Source: CAJCJE01 sp035948315 (GTDB lineage Bacteria > Actinomycetota > Actinomycetes > Mycobacteriales > Pseudonocardiaceae). Taken from it: a stretch of DNA of 64,000 bases. Where the stretch lies: the NCBI GenBank assembly GCA_035948315.1, contig DASZJG010000073.1, positions 129,223-193,222 on the forward strand, read 5' to 3'. The position numbers and the translations under genes were made by a program. Below, one piece after another: positions 16,712 to 24,374 of the stretch (the first letter of the stretch is position 1; every line of letters begins with the position of its first letter). Below the pieces are notes generated by a model. That model was not told where the DNA came from and searched no databases. It worked only from the letters and a program-made list of their open reading frames with translations.

Positions 16712-16754
16712 TGAACATGAACAGGATGTTGAACAGATGTTACGTAACTGAACA
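16712..16754. promoter_or_regulatory. Four TGAACA hexamers upstream of the alginate-lyase-like gene
   Basis: TGAACA occurs at 16712, 16718, 16730 and 16749 on the plus strand, all in the same orientation, within 43 bp directly before the minus-strand start codon at 16691. A palindromic core, GTTACGTAAC, sits between the last two. The cluster could be a binding array for a carbohydrate-responsive regulator or part of the promoter; no regulator is identified. Confidence 0.4.
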
Positions 16755-16803
16755 CGAGGGTGGCAACAGCCACCGTCGCCTACGTCCGTTGAATGCCGTG
16801 TTG

Positions 16804-19347
16804 TCAGCCGCGTTCGCTGGCCAGCACGCGCAATTGGGCGAGCAGGTCACTGCGACTGGTCGCACCGAGCCGCTGCCGCATCCTGGCGACGTGGTGCTCG
16901 ACAGTCTTGGCCGAGATGAACAGCCGGTCGCCGATCTGCTTGTAGGTCAGGCCGGCCAGCACCAGGTCGGCCACCTCCCACTCGCGCTCGCTCAGCTTGC
17001 CCGCCGCGATCACCTCGGCCGCGGCCGCCGTACTCGTCGGTGCGTGCTGGCCCGCCGTCGTGGCTTTCGCGGTCGTCGGTTTGGTCTGCGACTTGCCCTG
17101 CAACAACCGTGCGCACTCCAGCAGTCGCACCATGGCCTTGCGGTCGACCGTGCGAATGGCGGCCTGGCCGGCCAGACGCGCGCCGTCCCAGGACAGGCCG
17201 ACGTCGTCGAGCTGCCGCGCGGCCGATTCCACCGAGCCCGGGTGCACGTTGCCGGTGACCACCGCGAGCCAGCTGCGCGCCGCCGAGTACAGCACCGCGC
17301 CGTAGCGGCTGTGGCCCGCGCCCTCGGCCAGCGCGTGCACGTGCTGCTCGGCCGCGGCCGGGTCCTCGCCGATGATCGCGGCGTGCAAACCGCTCCAGTG
17401 CACCGCCGTCGTCCACAGCGCGGGTTGCCGCAGCTGCTCGGCGAGCAGATTCGCCTCCTGCACATGCGGGGCGAGCCGCTCCTGGTCGCGCAGCCGGGCC
17501 GACGCGATGGCGAACTCGCCGAGCGGCAGGAACGTGTACAGGTCGATCGGGTGCCGCATGACCGCGTCGCCGGCCTGCGACCAGATCCGGCGCAACGCGG
17601 CCAGATCACTGCTGCGCCGCGCCAGCCCGACCTCGATACCGACCGCGTAGAGCCAATCCCTGGGCTGAAACGCCGAGGATGCCTTGTTGGCCAAGGCGAG
17701 GAACTCCTGCGCGCCGACGAAGGCGCCGCGCATCATGCAGATCCAGCCCTGCAACAACCGGTGCCGGGCCAGCATGAGCGCGCCGCCGACGTTCGCGGCG
17801 ACCGCACGGTCCAAAACAGACTCGGCGATGCTCAGCTCGCCGCAGTGCAGCGCGACCAGCGCGGCGAGCGCGGCCGGGCTGTCCGGCAGCAGCACCGACT
17901 TGCCGGCCGGTTCGAGCAGCGCCGCCGCGCGGACCAGCGTGGCCAGTGCCGCCCTCGGCGAACCGGTGACCGATTCCAGAATGCCCTTGGCCATCAGCGA
18001 AGCCGCGCTGCTCAACAGCGTCGGCGGACCGTCCTGGCCGGAGCGGGTGAACAGCTCGGTCGCCTCGTCCAGCGCACCGGTGCCGAGCGTGCTGATCGCG
18101 GCGAACGCCATGGACGAGCCCGCGCCGGACCACTTGTACAGCTCGGCCGCGCTGCCCAACTGTCCCAGGTGGACGAGTGCGGTCGCGGCGATCCGCGCGC
18201 CGTCGGCCTGATCCGGCGTTGCCGGGCCGGAGATCACCGGGTCGGTCAGGCGCAGCGCGGCCGGCAGGTCGCCGGCCAGCGCGGCCACGTTCGCCCAGCG
18301 CACCGCGACCGAGGCCAGCGGTGCGCCCGAGGACACCGCGGCACCGAACAGTTCCGCGGCCAACGCGGGATCGCTCGTCTCGGCTTCCCCCGCCGCCGCC
18401 TCGTACACGGCAGCCAGGCCGGTCCCGCCCGCGCCGCTTCTGGGCAGCGCCCGGACCAGATCGAGCACGGCACCGCCGCGCGCCAACTGCAACTGGGCCA
18501 GCCGGGCCCGCACGGCGAGTGCGCCCTCGGCCGGGTTGAGCGTGGCCAGCGCGGCCGCGACGATCGGCACCAGCGCGCCGTCCGCGCCGAGCAGGCCGCT
18601 GGCCTTGGCCGCTTCCGCCGTCGCCGCGACGCCGTCCGCGTCCCGGCCGAGCAGTTCGCCGATCAGCTCGGCGTGCTGGCCGACCCCGGCCAGTTCGGCG
18701 AGCAGGAAGCGCAGCACCTCGGGTTCGAGCCGGTCGAAGTCGTAGCCGAAGGGCGCCAGGGCCGACGGCGAGATGTCCACCTCGGCTGATTTCGCGTTCG
18801 GGTCGAGCGCGGCGGCGACGCGTTCGACGAACCGGGGCACGCCACCGGTCAGCTGGTGCACCCGGTCGACCAGCGCGATGCTCGCTGTCCTGCCGAGCGC
18901 GGTGGCCAGCACCGTCGCGGTCTGCTCATGGTCGAACGGGGTGAGCAGCAGCGGGGCGTGCCGGCGGGTGAGCCGCTCGATCAACCCGGCCAGCTCGGCC
19001 GAGCGCGGCCATGGTCGGCAGGCGAGCACGATCCTGGGCAGTCCCGCGTCGACGGCCGCGCTCAGCTCGTCGAGCTGGGCGGGCGCGAGCTGGTGCGCGT
19101 CGTCGACGAGCAGCACGCCCTGCGCGTCGGCGGGCGCGGTGCGCGCCTCTCTCGGCGCGAGCACGGTCAGGCCTGCGCTCCGGTAGATGTGCTCCAGTTC
19201 GGCGAGCACGGCGGTCTTGCCATAGCCGCCAGGGGCGATCACGACGAGCTGTGTCGCCGCCATCGGGTCGCGCGCGATCTCGGCGAGCACGGCCCGCATC
19301 GTCTCATCGACGATCATCTCCGCGGTGGTCGCGGTGGGATGGATCAA
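16804..19347 (-). CDS. iniR: IniR-like STAND ATPase / LuxR-type transcription regulator
   Basis: An 847-residue signal-transduction ATPase. Walker A is APGGYGKT (about 38-45) and Walker B GVLLVDDAH (about 77-85). The middle 550 residues are helical and TPR-like, as in MalT-type regulators. The last 65 residues are a LuxR helix-turn-helix (LSEREWEVADLVLAGLTYKQ, then FISAKTVEHHVARMRQRLGA). In Mycobacterium an IniR ATPase of this type activates iniBAC in response to envelope stress and trehalose; here the gene lies next to iniBAC, supporting that role. TTG at 19347 overlaps the stop of the Hsp70-like gene (TTGA), implying coupled translation; ATG at 19317 is an alternative start. Confidence 0.85.
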   Translation of the reverse strand: MIHPTATTAEMIVDETMRAVLAEIARDPMAATQLVVIAPGGYGKTAVLAELEHIYRSAGLTVLAPREARTAPADAQGVLLVDDAHQLAPAQLDELSAAVDAGLPRIVLACRPWPRSAELAGLIERLTRRHAPLLLTPFDHEQTATVLATALGRTASIALVDRVHQLTGGVPRFVERVAAALDPNAKSAEVDISPSALAPFGYDFDRLEPEVLRFLLAELAGVGQHAELIGELLGRDADGVAATAEAAKASGLLGADGALVPIVAAALATLNPAEGALAVRARLAQLQLARGGAVLDLVRALPRSGAGGTGLAAVYEAAAGEAETSDPALAAELFGAAVSSGAPLASVAVRWANVAALAGDLPAALRLTDPVISGPATPDQADGARIAATALVHLGQLGSAAELYKWSGAGSSMAFAAISTLGTGALDEATELFTRSGQDGPPTLLSSAASLMAKGILESVTGSPRAALATLVRAAALLEPAGKSVLLPDSPAALAALVALHCGELSIAESVLDRAVAANVGGALMLARHRLLQGWICMMRGAFVGAQEFLALANKASSAFQPRDWLYAVGIEVGLARRSSDLAALRRIWSQAGDAVMRHPIDLYTFLPLGEFAIASARLRDQERLAPHVQEANLLAEQLRQPALWTTAVHWSGLHAAIIGEDPAAAEQHVHALAEGAGHSRYGAVLYSAARSWLAVVTGNVHPGSVESAARQLDDVGLSWDGARLAGQAAIRTVDRKAMVRLLECARLLQGKSQTKPTTAKATTAGQHAPTSTAAAAEVIAAGKLSEREWEVADLVLAGLTYKQIGDRLFISAKTVEHHVARMRQRLGATSRSDLLAQLRVLASERG

Positions 19348-20816
19348 TTGCCGCCGCCTTGACTGGACGTGGTGAGCTGACTGGGCTGGTAGCTGGTCGA
19401 GTGCACGGCCTGGCCGCCCCCACCCGAACTGGTCAGCGGCGCCGTCTTGGTCGCGCCGCCCTCGATCATGAAGGTCAGCACGATGCCGGCCACCGCGACA
19501 ACCGCGACGATCACGCCGAGCACGCCGGGGCTGACCCAGGGCACCAGGCTGCTGACCGTGCGCGGCTCGGGCAGGTCGAGCGGGGGGATGTCGACGGCGG
19601 GCCGGGGCGGCGGGGCGTCGAAGTCGTCGGGCTCGTCGCGGGCGCGCGGCAGCTGGATCGGCGAGTCGTCGTCCTCGGCGACCACCAGGGAGCCCGAGGA
19701 CCGCTCCGCGATCGGGCTCGGTTCGCCGGTGGCGAGCCGACGCGCCGCCAGCGCGGCGCCCTTGACCGGGGTCAGTTCGGGCGCGTCGTCCAGCACGATG
19801 ACGGTGTCCTTGCTGGCCAGACCGGCCGAGACCAGTTCGGGGATCAGCGGGATCCGGGTCGAGCCGCCGACCAGCATGACCGCGTCGATCTGCGCCGGGG
19901 CCAGCGCGGCGGCGCGCACGGTGCGCAGCAGCAGGTCGACCGTGCAGGTCACGGTGGTCCGGATCAGCTCGTCGAACGAGCCCCGGTTCACCCGCACCTG
20001 CTGTTGCACGCCAGGCAACGCGACCGGAACCACCACTTCGGGCGCGGTGGAGAGCTGTTCCTTGGCCTGTACGCACGCCTGCCGGAACCGGTACATGGCG
20101 ACCCTGGCCTGCGGGTCGGCCAGGTCGAGGTCGGGCAGGGGCGCGCCGAGCGAGCCACGGACCTGGCCGAGCAGCAGGTCGGTGAACCGGGCACCGCCCA
20201 GCGTGTCGGCGCTCTCGGTGCGGGTGAGCAGGAGGAACGCACCGGAGGCGACCTTGCGGATCACCGAAGCGCTGAACACGCCGTCGCCCAGCGAGTAGAC
20301 GGCCAGCGTCGCGCCCGCCTCGATGTCCACCTCGGCGGCGCGCTGCTCGCCGACCGCGACGGGTTCGGGCAGCAGCGTCACCTCGCCGACGCCCTGCACG
20401 CGCAGTTCCTGGTGCAGCAGGCCGCGCCGGTAGCCGCCCCAGCCGGCCGGGTGGGTGAGCACGACGTGTCGGGGCGGTTCGCCCTCCTGCGCGACGACCC
20501 GGTCCAGGACCCACCTGACCAGCATCGCGGTCAGTTCCTGGGCCGAGTACTGCTCACCGGCCAGCAGCACCGGCACGTCGTCGCCGACCCTGCGCACGAA
20601 CCCCCGGGCGACCCGCTCCGGCTGGCCCGCGGCCCACTGCTCGGCCGCGTCACCGACCGCGATCGACCCGTCCTCGGCCAGATGCAGCACCGAGGACAGC
20701 GCGCGGGAGCGGCTCAGCCGGACGATCTCGACCGCGTCGGCGGCCGGCTCGTCGAGGCGGCTGATCGCAGCCGTCGTGTGGTTGGTGCCAACGTCGATCC
20801 CGAGGACGTATGGCAT
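19344..20816 (-). CDS. Membrane-anchored Hsp70-like protein
   Basis: A 490-residue protein. It has the Hsp70/actin ATPase fold: phosphate loop LGIDVGTNHTTAAI at the N-terminus and adenosine motif VMLVGGSTRIP near residue 320. There is no recognisable substrate-binding domain. Instead an acidic Pro-rich linker leads to one membrane segment at about 425-448 (GVLGVIVAVVAVAGIVLTFM) and a Ser/Gly-rich tail of about 40 residues outside the cell. The ATPase domain would thus sit in the cytoplasm on a membrane anchor, as in a signal transducer rather than a folding chaperone. It is coupled to the iniR-like gene and divergent from iniB. A sensing role for the envelope-stress module is inferred. Confidence 0.85.
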   Translation of the reverse strand: MPYVLGIDVGTNHTTAAISRLDEPAADAVEIVRLSRSRALSSVLHLAEDGSIAVGDAAEQWAAGQPERVARGFVRRVGDDVPVLLAGEQYSAQELTAMLVRWVLDRVVAQEGEPPRHVVLTHPAGWGGYRRGLLHQELRVQGVGEVTLLPEPVAVGEQRAAEVDIEAGATLAVYSLGDGVFSASVIRKVASGAFLLLTRTESADTLGGARFTDLLLGQVRGSLGAPLPDLDLADPQARVAMYRFRQACVQAKEQLSTAPEVVVPVALPGVQQQVRVNRGSFDELIRTTVTCTVDLLLRTVRAAALAPAQIDAVMLVGGSTRIPLIPELVSAGLASKDTVIVLDDAPELTPVKGAALAARRLATGEPSPIAERSSGSLVVAEDDDSPIQLPRARDEPDDFDAPPPRPAVDIPPLDLPEPRTVSSLVPWVSPGVLGVIVAVVAVAGIVLTFMIEGGATKTAPLTSSGGGGQAVHSTSYQPSQLTTSSQGGGN

Positions 20817-21136
20817 GCAGGTCTGCGCCCTTTCGCATTCAAACGGCTAGCCGTTACTCACCCGAGGAGCGTTTCACCCTAGAGGGTGACGCTCACTGTG
20901 GCCCACTCGTTCCTACCCGTAACAGGCGGGTATCGAAACACTCAGGCCACATGGTGGTGAATCCCCTAACCCCCTAACCGGGCACTTGATTTCACCCAAT
21001 CAGGGGATGGGGAAAGAGGGGTGTGATCCCCGATGGCCCGATGATCACCGCGCCGTAGCGTCACCGACCACACCCGGAGCGCACCTGACCGGGCCGCCCT
21101 TTTGGTCCCCAACCTGACGAGGAAAAGTCACCGACC
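20817..21136. promoter_or_regulatory. Divergent control region between Hsp70-iniR and iniB
   Basis: This 320-bp non-coding spacer separates the two arms of the ini locus. It holds a dense C/G-run cluster at 20961-21031. ATCCCCT at 20961-20967 is inverted as AGGGGAT at 21002-21008 with a second inverted GATCCCC at 21025-21031. CCCCTAAC is repeated in tandem at about 20963-20979. Three G4 runs (GGGG-AT-GGGG-AAAGA-GGGG) follow. These are the best candidates for regulator binding. No clean -35/-10 pair is obvious, which would fit an activator-dependent promoter. The iniB ribosome binding site GAGGAAAA lies near its 3' end. Confidence 0.6.
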
Positions 21137-22300
21137 ATGGATTCCGTCTCCTCTGTGCACGACTTCGTGCTCAACCTGCTGAGCGACCCGACCGCGCTGA
21201 CCCAGTTCGCGACGGACCCGCAGGCGCTGCTGGCCTCCGCCGGCCTCAGCGACATCGCCCCGGGCGACATCACCAACGCCCTGCCGCTGGTCATCGACTA
21301 CGCCCCGTCGCACCTGGTGGGTGCCCTCGAGACCGCGCAGAGCCTGCTGCCGGTCGACGTCGCTGACGGTCCTGCCGGTGCGGTCGCGCAGCTCACCGCG
21401 CTGACCTCCGCTGTCAGCGACACCAGCAGCTGGGTGCACATCGACGAAGACCACGGCTCGCCCACCATCAGCGGTGGCATCGCCAACGCCGCCCTCGGCT
21501 TCCAGGCCGACGGCACCGTCGGTGGCAGCCTGCAGAACGGTCTGGCCAGCGCCCTGGGCGTCAACTCCGACCTGGGCCACGCCAACTTCGAGGGTGGCCT
21601 GGCCAGCGTCACCTCCGGCCTGAGCAACGTCATGGCCGGCAGCGACCTGACCGGTGCCCTGGACGGCGACGCCATCAACAAGATCACCGCCGGTGAGCTC
21701 AACGCCAGCTCGCTGAGCGGCGCCACCGCGTTCGCCACCAACCTGCTCGCCGACCCGACCGACCTGTTGGCGCACCCGACCGACATCACCAACGCGCTGA
21801 CCGGCTCCATCGGTGGCGCCGGCCTGCCCGTCGGCGACCTGACCGGCCTGGCCGCGAACCCGACCGGTGCGGTCTCCGACACGCTGCACAGCGTGCTGGC
21901 CAACGTGCCGGACCCGAGCGCGCTGGGCAACCTGGCCGGCCTGCACGGCATCGGCGACGTCACCAGCACGGTCACCAACCTGACCGGCCTGGCCGGCTCC
22001 GACCCGCTGAGCACCGTCACCTCCCACCTGCCGGCCGGCGTCGGCGACCTGGTCAACGGTGTCGTCTCCAACGTCACCTCGGCCACCTCGCAGGTTCCGG
22101 GTCTCTCGGACGCGCTGCACACCGCCACCTCGGAGGTGCACAACGTGACCTACTCGGCCACCAGCAGCGCCAGCCCGCTGGACGGCGTGAGCGCCAGCTC
22201 CGTCGGCGACACCGTCAGCCACGTGACCAGCACCGTCACCGACGCGCTGCACAACGTGCTGCCGGCCAGTGGCGACCACGGTGGCCTGCTCGGCCTCTGA
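21137..22300 (+). CDS. iniB: IniB-like protein
   Basis: A 387-residue protein. The first 70 residues match the conserved IniB N-terminal domain (VHDFVLNLLSDPTALTQFAT, then QALLASAGLSDIAPGDITNA). The rest is low-complexity, Gly/Ala/Ser/Thr/Leu-rich with repeated L-A-x-P-T-D and T-S-x-V-T-N patterns and no cysteine. IniB is the first protein of the iniBAC stress operon of mycobacteria; its activity is not known, but it is thought to act at the envelope. No classical signal peptide is seen. ATG at 21137 follows GAGGAAAA at about 12 nt. A perfect hairpin after the gene separates it from iniA. Confidence 0.82.
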   Translation: MDSVSSVHDFVLNLLSDPTALTQFATDPQALLASAGLSDIAPGDITNALPLVIDYAPSHLVGALETAQSLLPVDVADGPAGAVAQLTALTSAVSDTSSWVHIDEDHGSPTISGGIANAALGFQADGTVGGSLQNGLASALGVNSDLGHANFEGGLASVTSGLSNVMAGSDLTGALDGDAINKITAGELNASSLSGATAFATNLLADPTDLLAHPTDITNALTGSIGGAGLPVGDLTGLAANPTGAVSDTLHSVLANVPDPSALGNLAGLHGIGDVTSTVTNLTGLAGSDPLSTVTSHLPAGVGDLVNGVVSNVTSATSQVPGLSDALHTATSEVHNVTYSATSSASPLDGVSASSVGDTVSHVTSTVTDALHNVLPASGDHGGLLGL

Positions 22301-22364
22301 TCTTCGACCTCGCCGTTGCTCCAGTCCCCGGCGGCGGCGTTCTGGTTGATGTTTCAGTAGCAAA

Positions 22365-22398
22365 GAAGCCCCCGTTCGAGAAATCGAACGGGGGCTTC
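22365..22398 (+). terminator. Perfect 15-bp hairpin between iniB and iniA
   Basis: GAAGCCCCCGTTCGA at 22365-22379 pairs exactly with TCGAACGGGGGCTTC at 22384-22398 around a GAAA loop, a very stable GNRA-type tetraloop. It lies 65 nt after iniB. It would end most iniB transcripts or stabilise their 3' end, so iniAC would depend on read-through or on an own promoter just upstream. Confidence 0.85.
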
Positions 22399-22496
22399 AC
22401 TACTTTCCGCAACAGAACTGATAACTCTCTGCGGTAGAAATGCCGTTGCGACCAGGGCCCGTACCGCCGCCCGGGTAAACACGGCACACTATTCGG

Positions 22497-24374
22497 GTGA
22501 TCGCCCCGCCCTGGCTCAGCTTGTTGGACGAAACGATCGGTGTCTGCCTGGCTCACGAACGCGCCGACCTGGCCGAACGGCTGCGCTACCGAAGAGGGCG
22601 CCTGCTCACGCCCAAGCTGCACGTGCTGGTGGTCGGAACGGCCAAGCAGGGCAAGAGCCAGTTGGTCAACGCGTTGGTCAACGCGTCGGTGTGCGCGGTC
22701 GGGGACGACCTGACCACCATGGCGCCCACGATCATCCAGCACGCCGAGGAGCCCTCCGCGGTTCTGGTCACCGATCGCCGGCCGGCCGGGCCGCCCGCGC
22801 TGCTGGGCGGGCAGGTACCGGCGCTGAGCCAGTCGCTGCCGGACCGGATCGCTGTGCCCGTCGAGGACGTGGCCCGGCAGACCAGCGGCCGAGCCGACCC
22901 CGCGCTGCGCGGCTCGGTGATCACCGCCGAGGTCGGCATCCCGCGTCAACTGCTCGCGGCCGGCATGGTGTTGATCGACACGCCGCCGACCGAGGTCGTC
23001 GGCCGGACCAGGCCGGGTGCCTCCGTCGCCGACCTCGACCAGGCCGACACCGTCGTGCTGGTCTCGGACGCGACCTGCGAACTGTCCTCCGCCGAACTGG
23101 AACTGCTGGTCAGCGCCACGAAATCGGCGCCGAGCGTGTTGATCGCGCTGACCAAGATCGACCTGTCGCCGCGCTGGCGCGCCATTGCCGAGCGCAACCG
23201 CAGCAGGCTCTCCGAAATCGGCCTCCAGGCCAGGATGGTGCCGGTCTCGGCGACCCTGCGGCTGCTCGCCGCGCAGACCGGCGACAAGGCCATGAACGAG
23301 GAGTCCGGCTTCGCCGAGCTGGTGACCTGCCTGCAGCGCGACGTGCTGGCCAAACCGGACACGCTGGCCCGGCGGGGGGTGGCGATGGTGGCCGGCAACG
23401 CGATCGTCGAGGTGGTCGGCCCGCTGCGGGCCGGCGTCGCCGAACCGGACCCGAACCGCTCGGCCGAGGCCGTGGCCAAGCTGCGCGGCGCGCAGCAGAC
23501 CATCGAGGACCTGCGCCGGCACAGCGGTCGCTGGCAGACCGTGCTCTCCGACGAGACCTCCGACCTGGTCGCGGACCTCGAGTTCGACCTGCGCGAGCGC
23601 ACCCGCCGGATCCTGCGCGAGGCGGACCGCGCGTTCGAGATCGCGGACCCGCAGGTGACCTGGAACCAGTTCGAGGACTGGCTGATGGACTCGCTCACCG
23701 AGACCGCGAACGCCAACTACGGCTGGCTGCTCGACCGCTTCCAGTGGATGGCCGAGAAGGTCGCGCGCTCGGTGCCGATGCCGCGCGGCGAGTCCATGCC
23801 GCGGGACATCGCCGAACTGCCCGAGGACCGGCTCGGCGTCGATGAGCCGGAGGCGCCCCGCCTTGAGCCGTTCACCTGGGGCCAGAAGGCGTTCACCGCG
23901 CTGCGCAGCTCCTACGGTGGTGTGCTGATGTTCGGCCTGGCCACCAGCCTGGCCGGGTTGCAGCTGATCAACCCGATCTCGCTCGGCGCCGGTGTCGCCT
24001 TCGGTGGCAAGGGCATCCGGGACGAGAGCGAGAGCAGGCTCAAGCGTCGCCAGGCCGCCGCGCGAATGGCCGCGCAGCGCCACATCGACGACTTCTACCT
24101 CGCGTTCAGCAAGGACTGCAAGGACCTGCTGCGCCAGGCCCAGCGACGGCTGCGGGACCATTTCCTGGGGGTCATCGAGGCGGTCCAGGACGAGGCCATC
24201 GCGGTCGCCGAGACCGCCCGGCAGAGCATCCAGGCCGACGCCGTCCAGCTCGACGCGCGCAACCGGCAGATCCAGCGCGACCTGGAGAAGATCGTCAACC
24301 TCTACCAGCGGGTGCAGGCCCTGGTGACCACCGCGGTCGCGGCGCGCGGGGGCGGCTTGGAGATCACCGCGTGA
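22497..24374 (+). CDS. iniA: Dynamin-like GTPase IniA
   Basis: A 625-residue dynamin-superfamily protein. The P-loop is GTAKQGKS at residues 47-54, the switch motif DTPPTE near 160, and the base-recognition motif TKID near 220. A helical neck follows, and near residue 475-510 a hydrophobic paddle-like segment (GVLMFGLATSLAGLQLINPI) for membrane insertion; the C-terminus is a long helical stalk. Mycobacterial IniA is reported to remodel and fuse membranes and to help cells tolerate cell-wall drugs. GTG at 22497 has no ribosome binding site; CACTAT ends four bases before it, which could be the -10 of a leaderless transcript. It is coupled to iniC by a 4-nt overlap. Confidence 0.88.
   Translation: MIAPPWLSLLDETIGVCLAHERADLAERLRYRRGRLLTPKLHVLVVGTAKQGKSQLVNALVNASVCAVGDDLTTMAPTIIQHAEEPSAVLVTDRRPAGPPALLGGQVPALSQSLPDRIAVPVEDVARQTSGRADPALRGSVITAEVGIPRQLLAAGMVLIDTPPTEVVGRTRPGASVADLDQADTVVLVSDATCELSSAELELLVSATKSAPSVLIALTKIDLSPRWRAIAERNRSRLSEIGLQARMVPVSATLRLLAAQTGDKAMNEESGFAELVTCLQRDVLAKPDTLARRGVAMVAGNAIVEVVGPLRAGVAEPDPNRSAEAVAKLRGAQQTIEDLRRHSGRWQTVLSDETSDLVADLEFDLRERTRRILREADRAFEIADPQVTWNQFEDWLMDSLTETANANYGWLLDRFQWMAEKVARSVPMPRGESMPRDIAELPEDRLGVDEPEAPRLEPFTWGQKAFTALRSSYGGVLMFGLATSLAGLQLINPISLGAGVAFGGKGIRDESESRLKRRQAAARMAAQRHIDDFYLAFSKDCKDLLRQAQRRLRDHFLGVIEAVQDEAIAVAETARQSIQADAVQLDARNRQIQRDLEKIVNLYQRVQALVTTAVAARGGGLEITA

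Noticed and set aside
16360..18789. An 809-codon plus-strand frame crossing two minus-strand genes
   Set aside because: It spans parts of the alginate-lyase-like and iniR-like genes, has shadow-type composition and no motif.
19348..20514. Upstream in-frame extension of the iniR-like frame through the Hsp70 gene (total 1236 codons)
   Set aside because: The extension is an out-of-frame reading of the Hsp70-like gene, with Arg/Ala/Pro-rich sequence; the TTG overlap at 19347 gives the expected IniR N-terminus.
21002..21022. G-quadruplex in the iniB spacer
   Set aside because: Only three adjacent GGGG runs are present; four are needed for an intramolecular quadruplex, so I keep it only as part of a possible protein-binding cluster.
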